The position numbers and the translations under genes were made by a program. Below the pieces are notes generated by a model, which saw only the letters and a program-made list of their open reading frames with translations, was not told the DNA's origin and searched no databases. From Streptomyces sp. SDr-06 (GTDB lineage: Bacteria; Actinomycetota; Actinomycetes; Streptomycetales; Streptomycetaceae), in contig NZ_QOLA01000004.1 in assembly GCF_003324565.1 (NCBI RefSeq), forward strand, positions 409,733 through 473,732: a DNA stretch of 64,000 nucleotides, given 5' to 3'. Positions 1-7,965 of the stretch are shown piece after piece (the first letter of the stretch is position 1; each line of letters opens with the position of its first letter).

Positions 1-85
1 GGGCAGAAGCCGCGTGCGACATATCACTAAATTTGGGCCGTTCGGCTTAGGCGTTCGGGTCCAAAGACCTTGGATGATGGAGGGC

Positions 86-1246
86 ATGCACACCCCGTCC
101 TCCTCCTTCGCGCCGCAGCGCGCGCTGGCGGCGGTGCGCGCCGCGAGCGCGCGCTGGGTGGGCGAGGAGCGCGCCCTGGACGTGCTGATCGCGCTGAGCT
201 GCTTCGGCCTGATGGTCCTGGACGTGCCCGGCCTCGCCAAGGCGGACAACTCCCTCAACAGCTACACCGCGCCCCCCGTCCTCGCGCTGGGCGCGGCCAC
301 CCTGCTCTTCCGGCGCCGCTGGCCGTGGCTGCCGTACCTGATGGCGCTGGTCTTCCTGGGCTGGCTGCACCAGCTGAACCTCGTGCAGTTCGCGCTGTAC
401 TCGCTCGGCCGCTTCCGGGGCCGGCGCGCGAGCATCCTCGCCACCTGCGGGTACATCGCGGTGGCGTACGCCCTGTTCAACCTGCCGGGCTGGCCGGACA
501 GCCGGGGCGAGACGCTGAGTTCGTTCCTGGCGATCGTCGTGCCGGTGGGCGTGCTGGCCTCCGGCGTCGGGATCTCGGCCTACCGGCACGACCTGGTGCG
601 GGAGCTGGAGGCCCAGCGCGCCGAGACGGCGGCCCTGCACGCCGTGCAGGCCGAGCGGGTCTCGGTGGCCCGTGACGTGCACGACATGGTGGGCCGGGAG
701 CTGACGATGCTCGCGGTGCGCTCCGAGGTGCTCGCCCTGCGGGCCAGGAACGAGCCGCACCACAAGGACTTCGAGGAGCTCGCGGACACCGCGCGCCGGG
801 CCCATCTGATGCTGAACGAGATCATCGTGCGGCGCGCCGACGAGCGCACCGCCACGCCCGGACTCGACGGGCTGCTCGCGCTCGCCGAGGAGAGCCAGGC
901 CGCGGGCACGCCGGTCGGGCTCGACATCGAACCGGCCGCCCACCGGCTGTCGCCGCTGCGCCAGGCGGCGGTGTACCGGGTGGTCCAGGAGTGCCTGACG
1001 AACTCGGTCAAGCACGCACAGGGCGAGCCCGTCGCGGTGACGATCCGGCTCGCGGACGGGGACCTGGTGGTCACCGTCCAGAACCCGCTGCCCCGCTCGG
1101 CGCCCGTGAAGGCCCCGGTCTCCACCGGAACCGGGACCTTCTCGATGCGGGAGCGGGTGGAGAGCATGGGCGGTTCGCTCGCCACGACCCGTACCGACAC
1201 CACGTACGAGGTCCGGGCGACCCTTCCTGCCGGTACGGTCGGCTGA
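86..1246 (+). CDS. Sensor histidine kinase, HisKA_3 (NarL/DesK) class
   Basis: Membrane-bound sensor kinase expected to autophosphorylate on His and pass the phosphate to a NarL-type response regulator. About four hydrophobic segments fill the N-terminal half. They are followed by the dimerisation/phosphoacceptor box VARDVHDMVGRELT, whose His is near residue 199 from this start, and then by a HATPase_c domain with the N-box ECLTNSVKHA and a G-rich segment GTGTFSMRERVESMGG. The canonical G-L-x-G-M-R-E-R is altered here to G-T-F-S-M-R-E-R. No response regulator lies downstream; the partner may lie upstream of the window. The start is unsure: ATGs at 74, 77 and 86 and a GTG at 14 are all in frame, and none has a well-spaced ribosome site. 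It converges on the next gene with only 25 bp between stop codons. Confidence 0.85.
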   Translation: MHTPSSSFAPQRALAAVRAASARWVGEERALDVLIALSCFGLMVLDVPGLAKADNSLNSYTAPPVLALGAATLLFRRRWPWLPYLMALVFLGWLHQLNLVQFALYSLGRFRGRRASILATCGYIAVAYALFNLPGWPDSRGETLSSFLAIVVPVGVLASGVGISAYRHDLVRELEAQRAETAALHAVQAERVSVARDVHDMVGRELTMLAVRSEVLALRARNEPHHKDFEELADTARRAHLMLNEIIVRRADERTATPGLDGLLALAEESQAAGTPVGLDIEPAAHRLSPLRQAAVYRVVQECLTNSVKHAQGEPVAVTIRLADGDLVVTVQNPLPRSAPVKAPVSTGTGTFSMRERVESMGGSLATTRTDTTYEVRATLPAGTVG

Positions 1247-1273
1247 CCGGCCGGGCAGGGCGCCCGGCGGGTC
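1245..1273. terminator. Bidirectional hairpin between convergent genes
   Basis: GACC and GGTC (1245-1248/1270-1273) flank a 7-bp inner stem GCCGGGC/GCCCGGC (1250-1256/1262-1268). The hairpin overlaps both stop codons of the convergent kinase and mbl-like genes and lacks a T-run, as is usual for Streptomyces terminators. Confidence 0.55.
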
Positions 1274-2279
1274 AGGCGCTCGCCAGGAGCTTCTGCAACT
1301 GGTCGAAGTCCTCCACGCACTTGCCCGAGCCGAGCGCCACGCAGTCCAGCGGGTCGTCCGCCACGAACACCGGGATGCCGGTCGCCGACGCCATCCGCAG
1401 GTCGAGGCCCGGCAGCAGCGCGCCGCCGCCGGTCAGCACGATGCCGTGCTCCATCACGTCGCCGGACAGCTCCGGCGGGCACTCCTCCAGGGTGACCCGC
1501 ACCGCCGCGATGATCGACTCGACGGGTTCGTCGAGCGCGGCCCGCACCTCGCGCGCGGTGAGCCGGAGCGTCTTGGGCAGGCCCCCCACCTTCTCGCGGC
1601 CCCGGACCGTGAAGACCCGCTCCTCCAGCTCCTCGTCCCCGGGCACCGGCCACGCCGACCCGATCGCGCACTTGACGTCCTCGGCGGTGCGCTCGCCGAT
1701 GAGCAGCGAGTGCTCCTTGCGCACGTAGTCGGTGATCGCGGTGTCCAGACGGTCGCCGCCCACCCGCAGGGACTGCGAGGTGACGATGCCACCCAGCGAG
1801 ATCACGGCGACCTCGGTGGTGCCGCCGCCGATGTCCACGACCATCGAGCCGCGCGGCTCGGCCACCGGGAGCCCGGCCCCGATCGCCGCCGCCATCGGCT
1901 CCTCGATGAGGTGCACGGCCCTGGCCCCGGCCCGCTGCGAGGCGTGCACGATCGCGCGCCGCTCCACCGGGGTCACCCCGCTGGGCACGCACACCACCAT
2001 GCGGGTGCGCGGCCGGCGGCCGGGCACCGCCTTCTTCACGAAGTGGCGGATCATCTCCTCCGCCGCCTCGTAGTCGCTGATCACGCCGTCGCGCAGCGGC
2101 CGGATCGCGGTGATCGAGCCGGGGGTGCGGCCGATGGTCTCCTTGGCCTCGGTGCCGACCGCGAGGGCCGTGCGGCCGCCCTCCTTCATCGCCACCACGG
2201 ACGGCTCGTTGAGCACGATGCCCTGCCCGCGGGCGTAGAGAAGCGTGTTGGCGGTGCCGAGGTCGATCCCTATGTCCAT
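1272..2279 (-). CDS. mbl: MreB/Mbl-like actin homologue, second copy
   Basis: Bacterial actin that would polymerise on the inner membrane and organise wall synthesis. The 335 residues from ATG 2279 (an in-frame TTG lies at 2288) carry the actin phosphate-1 loop [10 protein letters not shown], the phosphate-2 motif [18 protein letters not shown] and the adenosine motif [15 protein letters not shown]. It resembles the canonical MreB at 5010-6029 along its whole length but clearly diverges. It has acidic insertions near residue 220 ([12 protein letters not shown]) and a proline/arginine-rich linker PGRRPRTR in place of the basic loop of MreB. That fits the Mbl subfamily or the third streptomycete paralogue better than mreB itself. 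It is divergent from folC with about 100 bp between them. No clear ribosome site precedes either start, so a leaderless transcript is possible. Confidence 0.88.
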   Translation of the reverse strand: MDIGIDLGTANTLLYARGQGIVLNEPSVVAMKEGGRTALAVGTEAKETIGRTPGSITAIRPLRDGVISDYEAAEEMIRHFVKKAVPGRRPRTRMVVCVPSGVTPVERRAIVHASQRAGARAVHLIEEPMAAAIGAGLPVAEPRGSMVVDIGGGTTEVAVISLGGIVTSQSLRVGGDRLDTAITDYVRKEHSLLIGERTAEDVKCAIGSAWPVPGDEELEERVFTVRGREKVGGLPKTLRLTAREVRAALDEPVESIIAAVRVTLEECPPELSGDVMEHGIVLTGGGALLPGLDLRMASATGIPVFVADDPLDCVALGSGKCVEDFDQLQKLLASA

Positions 2280-2368
2280 GATCGCCAAGTTTGCCCGGGC
2301 GGGCCGGAGGACCCGGGGGCCGAACGTCCCGAAAGGGGCGGGTCCAAGGTCCTGTCGGTGCTCGTCCG

Positions 2369-2374
2369 TAGACT
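2369..2374 (+). promoter_or_regulatory. -10 box of a leaderless folC promoter
   Basis: TAGACT ends exactly 6 nt before the GTG of folC. Transcription should therefore begin at or next to the start codon. No Shine-Dalgarno sequence is present, which agrees. No convincing -35 is seen. Confidence 0.55.
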
Positions 2375-2380
2375 GGCCCC

Positions 2381-3886
2381 GTGACCGAGCAGCCCGACCG
2401 CAGTGAAGCCGATGACTTCGACGGAATTGTCGAAGCCGAGACCGACAGAGACCCCGACCTGGCGGTGATCGAGGCCGGCAGCCGCACCCTGCGCACCCAC
2501 GGCGGCCCGCCCCAGGGCGAGGCCGTGCCCGCCCGCCCCGCCGACCCCGAGGTGGACGCGGCGCTGCGCGCGGTCGAGACCGAGCTCGCGGGCCGCTGGG
2601 GCGAGACCAAGCTGGAGCCGTCCGTCCGCCGCATCGCCGCGCTGATGGACGTCCTGGGCGAGCCGCAGCGCGCCTATCCGACGATCCACATCACCGGCAC
2701 CAACGGCAAGACCTCCACCGCCCGCATGATCGAGGCCCTGCTCGGCGCCTTCGAGCTGCGCACCGGCCGCTACACCTCGCCGCACATCCAGTCGATCACC
2801 GAGCGGATCAGCCTGGACGGCCTCCCGATCCCCGCCGAGCGCTTCATCGAGACGTACGAGGACATCAAGCCGTACGTCGAGATGGTGGACGCCAAGGAGG
2901 AGTTCCGGCTCTCCTTCTTCGAGGTCCTCACCGGCATGGCGTACGCGGCCTTCGCGGACGCCCCGGTGGACGTGGCCGTCGTCGAGGTCGGCATGGGCGG
3001 CTCCTGGGACGCGACGAACGTGATCGACGCGGGCGTCGCCGTGGTCACCCCCATCGACCTCGACCACACCGACCGGCTCGGCAACACGCCGGCCGAGATC
3101 GCCGTCGAGAAGTCCGGGATCATCAAGCAGGGCGCGACCGTGATCCTGGCGCAGCAGCCCGTCGACGCGGCTCAGGTCATGCTGAAGAAGGCCGTCGAGA
3201 CGGACGCCACGGTGGCTCGCGAGGGCATGGAGTTCGGCATCGTGGGCCGCGAGGTCGCCGTCGGCGGCCAGCTCCTGACGCTGCGCGGCCTGGGCGGGGA
3301 GTACGAGGAGGTCTTCCTCCCGCTGTACGGAGCCCACCAGGCGCACAACGCGGCGGTGGCGCTCGCCGCGGTCGAGGCGTTCTTCGGCGTCGGCTCGCAG
3401 CAGGCCGGGCCGCTCGACATCGACACCGTCCGCAAGGCGTTCGCCTCCGTCGTCTCGCCGGGCCGCCTGGAGGTCGTGCGCCGCTCGCCGACCGTCGTCC
3501 TGGACGCCGCGCACAACCCGGCGGGCGCCCGTGCCACCGCGGACGGCCTGACCGAGGCGTTCGGCTTCTCGCGCCTGATCGGCGTGGTCGCCGCCAGCGC
3601 CGACAAGGACGTGAAGGGCCTGCTCGAAGCGTTCGAGCCGGTCCTCGCCGAGATCGTCGTCACCGCCAACACCTCCATGCGCTCCATGGACGTGGACGAG
3701 CTGGCCGCACTCGCCGTCGAGGTCTTCGGCGACGAGCGGGTCGTGGTCGAGCCGCGCCTGGACGATGCCATCGAGGCCGCCATCACCCTGGCCGAGGAGG
3801 AGGACGAGTACGCGGGAGCGGGCGTCCTCGTCACCGGCTCCGTGTTCACGGTCGGCGATGCCCGGCTGCTGCTGAAGAGGGGCTGA
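2381..3886 (+). CDS. folC: Folylpolyglutamate synthase / dihydrofolate synthase
   Basis: Cytoplasmic Mur-ligase-type enzyme that joins glutamate to dihydropteroate and adds further gamma-glutamates to folates. The ATP loop [14 protein letters not shown] is near residue 104. It is followed by [13 protein letters not shown] (folate loop) and [16 protein letters not shown], and later by the C-terminal Mur-ligase domain with [18 protein letters not shown]. The 501 residues include an N-terminal acidic extension of about 60 residues that many FolC proteins lack. The start is a GTG with a -10 box 6 nt upstream. Four bases after the stop comes the ATG of the next gene, whose ribosome site GAGGGG lies inside the folC end, so the two are probably cotranscribed. 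Confidence 0.96.
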   Translation: MTEQPDRSEADDFDGIVEAETDRDPDLAVIEAGSRTLRTHGGPPQGEAVPARPADPEVDAALRAVETELAGRWGETKLEPSVRRIAALMDVLGEPQRAYPTIHITGTNGKTSTARMIEALLGAFELRTGRYTSPHIQSITERISLDGLPIPAERFIETYEDIKPYVEMVDAKEEFRLSFFEVLTGMAYAAFADAPVDVAVVEVGMGGSWDATNVIDAGVAVVTPIDLDHTDRLGNTPAEIAVEKSGIIKQGATVILAQQPVDAAQVMLKKAVETDATVAREGMEFGIVGREVAVGGQLLTLRGLGGEYEEVFLPLYGAHQAHNAAVALAAVEAFFGVGSQQAGPLDIDTVRKAFASVVSPGRLEVVRRSPTVVLDAAHNPAGARATADGLTEAFGFSRLIGVVAASADKDVKGLLEAFEPVLAEIVVTANTSMRSMDVDELAALAVEVFGDERVVVEPRLDDAIEAAITLAEEEDEYAGAGVLVTGSVFTVGDARLLLKRG

Positions 3887-3890
3887 GCCG

Positions 3891-4241
3891 ATGCGTACGC
3901 TCTGCGCGTCCACCCTGATCGGTGAATTCTTCGTGATCGCCTTCGCGGGTCTGGTCGCCATGAAGGACCCGGACCTCGCGACCACCACCGTGTGGACCGT
4001 CTGCGGCATCGGCATGCTGCTCTCGGTGCTGCTCTGCGGGATGCTGGGCCGGCGCGGCGGGGTGGAGCTCGGCTGGGCGCTCCAGATCGCCCTGATCGCG
4101 AGCGGTCTCGCGGTCCCGCTGATGTTCTTCATGGGCGCCCTCTTCGCGGCGCTGTGGTGGGCCTCGGTCCACTACGGCCGCAAGATCGACGAGGCGAAGG
4201 CGCGCTTCGCGGCGCAGGCGGAGGCCCAGCCCCAGGGCTGA
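3891..4241 (+). CDS. DUF4233 integral membrane protein
   Basis: A 116-residue membrane protein with three to four hydrophobic helices (LIGEFFVIAFAGLVAM, TVWTVCGIGMLLSVLLCGML, LGWALQIALIASGLAVPLMFF, GALFAALWWASVHYG) and a short basic/alanine-rich cytoplasmic tail. It matches the actinobacterial DUF4233 family, which regularly sits between folC and ndk; no biochemical role is known to me. The ribosome site GAGGGG lies about 7 nt before ATG 3891. It is probably translationally linked to folC. Confidence 0.85.
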   Translation: MRTLCASTLIGEFFVIAFAGLVAMKDPDLATTTVWTVCGIGMLLSVLLCGMLGRRGGVELGWALQIALIASGLAVPLMFFMGALFAALWWASVHYGRKIDEAKARFAAQAEAQPQG

Positions 4242-4328
4242 GGCGCGGCGGTGGTACCGGGTGACGGCGGTTCAGCTACACCCGGTAATCTCGGCGGACC
4301 GCACACGTTTGCCAAGGAGCCGTACACC

Positions 4329-4742
4329 ATGACGCAGCGCACCCTCGTCCTCCTCAAGCCGGACGCCGTCCGTCGCTCGCTGGTCGGCGAGATCATCGGC
4401 CGCATCGAGCGCAAGGCCGGCTGGCAGATCACCGCTCTGGAGCTGCGCACCCTGGATCAGGACACGCTGGAGCAGCACTACGGCGAGCACAAGGGCAAGC
4501 CTTTCTACGAGCCGCTCGTGGAGTTCATGTCCTCGGGTCCGGTCGTCGCCCTGGTGGTCGAGGGGGAGCGCGTCATCGAGGGCGTACGCCAGTTGGCGGG
4601 TCCCACCGATCCGATCGCGGCGGCCCCCGGTTCGATCCGTGGCGACTTCGGGACCATCGTCCGGGAGAACCTCATCCACGCCTCGGACTCCGAGGAGTCC
4701 GCGGAGCGAGAACTGAAGATCTTCTTCCCGGGCCGCGCCTGA
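4329..4742 (+). CDS. ndk: Nucleoside diphosphate kinase
   Basis: Transfers the gamma phosphate of ATP to nucleoside diphosphates through a phosphohistidine. The 137-residue protein has the usual length and fold markers: TLVLLKPDAVRRSLVGEII at the start, the Kpn-loop region, PGSIRGDFG, and the active-site His117 in ENLIHASDS. ATG 4329 is chosen because AAGGAG lies about 9 nt upstream and the protein then starts MTQRTLVLLKPD, as expected. A TAATCT box near 4286 may be its own -10. A strong hairpin follows 43 nt after the stop. Confidence 0.97.
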   Translation: MTQRTLVLLKPDAVRRSLVGEIIGRIERKAGWQITALELRTLDQDTLEQHYGEHKGKPFYEPLVEFMSSGPVVALVVEGERVIEGVRQLAGPTDPIAAAPGSIRGDFGTIVRENLIHASDSEESAERELKIFFPGRA

Positions 4743-4784
4743 TCATTTCCTGACGGAATGTCAGCCATATAGCGCTCATGACCT

Positions 4785-4813
4785 GGGGCGACCGAAGGAA
4801 TTTCGGTCGCCCC
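4785..4813 (+). terminator. Terminator after ndk
   Basis: A perfect 12-bp stem (GGGGCGACCGAA with TTCGGTCGCCCC) closes a 5-nt loop GGAAT, with no T-run after it. It separates ndk from the mreB promoter region. Confidence 0.85.
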
Positions 4814-5009
4814 CCGGCATATGCGGGCCGACTTCGGGAACGCATCGCCCCGACACGACGTCACCCATACTGAGGTGGACCACCGCGCCGTGTCCGCGCA
4901 GGCCGGACTACGATGGGGCCTCACGCTCAACGCAGCCACCTCGCCGACCTGAGAAGCCGTCAACGCTCGATTAGGGAAGGCCGGACGCATCCTCATGGGG
5001 AGCAACAAA

Positions 5010-6029
5010 ATGTCGTTCATCGGCCGTGACATGGCTGTCGACCTCGGGACCGCCAACACGCTGGTGTACGTCAGGGGCCGCGGAATCGTCCTGAACGAGC
5101 CGTCCGTCGTCGCCATCAACACCAACACCGGCGGCATCCTGGCGGTCGGCGCGGAAGCCAAGAAGATGATCGGCCGTACGCCGGGCAACATCGTGGCCGT
5201 ACGACCGCTGAAGGACGGCGTGATCGCCGACTTCGAGATCACCGAGCGGATGCTCCGCTACTTCATCCTGAAGATCCACAAGCGCCGGTACCTGGCCCGC
5301 CCGCGCGTCGTGGTCTGTGTGCCCTCGGGCATCACGGGAGTCGAGCGCCGCGCCGTGATCGAGGCCTCCACACAGGCCGGCGCCCGCCAGGTGCACATCA
5401 TCGAGGAGCCCATGGCCGCGGCCATCGGCTCGGGCCTGCCGGTCCACGAGGCCACCGGCAACATGGTCGTCGACATCGGCGGCGGCACCACCGAGGTCGC
5501 CGTGATCTCGCTCGGCGGAATCGTCACGGCACAGTCGATCCGGGTCGCCGGCGACGAGCTCGACAACGCGATCATCCAGCACATCAAGAAGGAGTACTCC
5601 CTCCTCCTCGGTGAGCGGACCGCCGAGCAGATCAAGATCACGATCGGTTCGGCGTACGACCTCGACAAGGACGAGCACACCGAGATCCGCGGCCGCGACC
5701 TCGTCTCCGGCCTGCCGAAGACCGTCGTGATCTCCGCCGCCGAGGTGCGCAAGGCGATCGAGGAGCCCGTCAACGCGATCGTCGACGCGGTCAAGACAAC
5801 CCTGGACAAGTGCCCGCCGGAGCTCTCCGGCGACATCATGGACCGCGGCATCGTGCTGACCGGCGGCGGCGCCCTGCTGCGCGGCCTGGACGAGCGGCTG
5901 CGCCGCGAGACCGGCATGCCGATCCACATCGCCGAGGACCCGCTGGACTCGGTCGCCCTGGGGTCCGGCAAGTGCGTCGAGGAGTTCGAGGCGCTCCAGC
6001 AGGTGCTCGACGCGCAGCCCCGCAGATAG
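5010..6029 (+). CDS. mreB: Rod shape-determining protein MreB
   Basis: Actin-like filament protein of the lateral/spore-wall machinery. Motifs are [15 protein letters not shown] (phosphate 1), [18 protein letters not shown] (phosphate 2), [17 protein letters not shown] (adenosine) and the C-terminal [15 protein letters not shown] 5010 gives [13 protein letters not shown], with GGGGAG 7 nt upstream. ATG 4995 is an in-frame alternative that would use up that ribosome site. In Streptomyces MreB acts mainly in aerial hyphae and spores rather than in vegetative tip growth. It heads the mreBCD-pbp2-rodA row, but a 13-bp hairpin follows immediately, so much of the message may be mreB alone. Confidence 0.97.
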   Translation: MSFIGRDMAVDLGTANTLVYVRGRGIVLNEPSVVAINTNTGGILAVGAEAKKMIGRTPGNIVAVRPLKDGVIADFEITERMLRYFILKIHKRRYLARPRVVVCVPSGITGVERRAVIEASTQAGARQVHIIEEPMAAAIGSGLPVHEATGNMVVDIGGGTTEVAVISLGGIVTAQSIRVAGDELDNAIIQHIKKEYSLLLGERTAEQIKITIGSAYDLDKDEHTEIRGRDLVSGLPKTVVISAAEVRKAIEEPVNAIVDAVKTTLDKCPPELSGDIMDRGIVLTGGGALLRGLDERLRRETGMPIHIAEDPLDSVALGSGKCVEEFEALQQVLDAQPRR

Positions 6030-6046
6030 CTCCCCGGGCCTGCTGT

Positions 6047-6080
6047 CCGCCGTATGGGTCACTGCCAACCCGTACGGCGG
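6047..6080 (+). terminator. Hairpin between mreB and mreC (terminator or attenuator)
   Basis: CCGCCGTATGGGT (6047-6059) pairs with ACCCGTACGGCGG (6068-6080) around an 8-nt loop: 13 bp with one G-U pair. An extra T-A pair (6046/6081) extends it. No T-run follows. The mreC start lies 73 nt downstream. Confidence 0.75.
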
Positions 6081-6152
6081 ATCGTTGATATACAGATCGA
6101 AGAGATCTTGTAGATCACCCACATTCCTACGAGGAAGGCACGGCCGCCGCAC

Positions 6153-7259
6153 GTGAGGGACACACGAGAGAGCCGGCTGCTCCTGGTGCTGCTGATCGCC
6201 GTAGCGTTCGCGCTGATCACGGTCGATATCAGAGGCGGGGCGAATTCACCGGTGGACGGCGCCCGGCAGGCCGCCGCCGCCGTCTTCGGGCCGGTGGAGA
6301 ACGGGGTCGCGGCCGCCGTCGACCCGGTCGGCAACGCGATCGGAGCGGTGCGCGACTCCGGCAGGCGCCACGACAAGATCTCCGCCCTGCAGGCCGAGAA
6401 CGAGGCGCTCAAGCAGAAGCTCGGCAGCGACTCCCGCAACCGCAGCCGCCTGAACCAGCTCGACTCCATGATGAAGACCGCCGGCGAGGGCCAGTACGGC
6501 ATCAAGGCCGCCCAGGTCGTCGCCATAGGAGCGGCCCAGGGCTTCTCCTGGACGGTCACCATCGACGCCGGATCGCACGACGGCATCCAGCGCGACATGA
6601 CGGTGCTCAACGGCGAGGGCCTGGTCGGCCGGGTCACCACCGTCGGCCCCTCCACCTCCACCGTGCTGCTCGCCAACGACCCCGACTTCACCGTCGGCAC
6701 CCGGATGGAGAACAGCGACGAACTGGGCTTCGCCACCGGCCACGGCGACCGCCCGCTGTCGGTGCAGCTGCTCAACGGCAAGGCCAAGGTCAACCCCGGC
6801 GACCGCCTGGTGACCTTCGGCTCGCAGGCCGACAAGCCGTTCGTGCCGGGCGTCCCGGTCGGCGAGGTCGTCAAGGTCGACCCCTCGGGCGGCGACCTCA
6901 CGCGCACCATCTACGTACGCCCCTACGTCGGCTTCACCAAGCTCGACATCGTCGGCGTCGTCGTCCAGGCCCCGCGCACCGACCCGCGCGACCAGGTGCT
7001 GCCCGCCAAGCCCCAGCCGACCCCGACCCCGACGGTCACCGTCACCGCCTCCCCGTCCGGGACCCCCAACGGCCAGGGCAACACACCGATCGCCAACGAG
7101 AACGCGATCGCCAACCCCGACCCGAACGCGAACGCCAACCGCCCCAACGGCAACGCCAACCCCCCGGCGGGCCAGGCCAACCCCCCGGCCGGCAACGCGA
7201 ATCCGCCCAATCCCAACGGTGAGCCGAACGGCAACGCGAACGCCGACGGCGAGCAGTAG
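6153..7259 (+). CDS. mreC: Rod shape-determining protein MreC
   Basis: Single-pass membrane protein whose external beta domain links MreB/MreD to the wall synthases. Order: a short cytoplasmic RDTRESR, one membrane helix (LLLVLLIAVAFALITV, about residues 8-24), a coiled coil (HDKISALQAENEALKQKLG), then the MreC beta-barrel pair with VVAIGAAQGFSWTVTIDAG and GDRLVTFGSQADKPFVPGVPVG. The last ~90 residues are an Asn/Pro/Gly-rich tail with repeats such as NANPPAGQANPPAG, absent from MreC of rod-shaped model bacteria. GTG 6153 has GAGGAAGG upstream. A weak TTGATA at 6084 with TGTAGA 18 nt later could be a separate mreC promoter. Confidence 0.95.
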   Translation: MRDTRESRLLLVLLIAVAFALITVDIRGGANSPVDGARQAAAAVFGPVENGVAAAVDPVGNAIGAVRDSGRRHDKISALQAENEALKQKLGSDSRNRSRLNQLDSMMKTAGEGQYGIKAAQVVAIGAAQGFSWTVTIDAGSHDGIQRDMTVLNGEGLVGRVTTVGPSTSTVLLANDPDFTVGTRMENSDELGFATGHGDRPLSVQLLNGKAKVNPGDRLVTFGSQADKPFVPGVPVGEVVKVDPSGGDLTRTIYVRPYVGFTKLDIVGVVVQAPRTDPRDQVLPAKPQPTPTPTVTVTASPSGTPNGQGNTPIANENAIANPDPNANANRPNGNANPPAGQANPPAGNANPPNPNGEPNGNANADGEQ

Positions 7260-7271
7260 GAGCTGATCCAG

Positions 7272-7946
7272 ATGCGTCTCAACAGGGTCATCCTCTCCGC
7301 CGCCCTGATCGTCGTCGCCCTCGTGGTCCAGGTGAGCGTGCTCGCCCGCCTCCAACTTCCGGGCGCCGTACCCGACTTGGTCCTCCTGACCGTGCTCGGC
7401 CTGGCGCTGGTCTACGGCCACGTCGGCGGCGCCTTCGTCGGCTTCGGCGCCGGGCTGCTCGCCGACCTCGCACCCCCCGCCGATCACGCGGCCGGGCGCT
7501 ACGCCCTGGTGCTCTGCGTGATCGGCTACCTCGCGGGCCTCGCCAAGCCCGACCACGGACGGCTGCGCACGGCGGTCGGGCCGATGCTGGTGGTGGTCGG
7601 CGCGGCCATCGGCTCGACGCTGCTCTACGCCCTGGTCGGCGCGCTCGTCGGGGACACCGCGGCCCGCCATGTCGGCCTGCCCAGCCTGCTGTTCACGGCC
7701 GCCGTCTACGACCTGCTGCTCGCGCCGTTCACCGTGCCGCTGATCATGGCCATCGCCCGGCGGGCCGAGAACGACCCGCTCGCCGACACCACCGGCAACG
7801 GCGGCCCCAAGAGCAACATCACCTCCGGCTGGCTCTCCGGCGGCACCGGCCTGCGCATCGGCAACCAGCGCGGCGGTCTGCGGATCAAGGCCGCCAAGAA
7901 CAGAGCGGCCCGCGCAGGCCGCATCAAGGGCGTCAAGCGACTGTGA
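7272..7946 (+). CDS. mreD: Rod shape-determining protein MreD
   Basis: Integral membrane component of the MreBCD complex. Of 224 residues the first ~165 form five or six helices (LSAALIVVALVVQVSVLARL, LVLLTVLGLALVYGHVGGAFVGFGAG, LVLCVIGYLAGLA, MLVVVGAAIGSTLLYALVGALVG, YDLLLAPFTVPLIMAIARR). The last ~55 residues are a basic cytoplasmic tail (GGLRIKAAKNRAARAGRIKGVKRL) longer than in most MreD proteins and likely to bind the membrane surface or a partner. AGGAG lies 7 nt before the ATG, and the gene follows mreC by 12 nt. Confidence 0.93.
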   Translation: MRLNRVILSAALIVVALVVQVSVLARLQLPGAVPDLVLLTVLGLALVYGHVGGAFVGFGAGLLADLAPPADHAAGRYALVLCVIGYLAGLAKPDHGRLRTAVGPMLVVVGAAIGSTLLYALVGALVGDTAARHVGLPSLLFTAAVYDLLLAPFTVPLIMAIARRAENDPLADTTGNGGPKSNITSGWLSGGTGLRIGNQRGGLRIKAAKNRAARAGRIKGVKRL

Positions 7947-7965
7947 ACCAGGGGGTCGTCACGGC

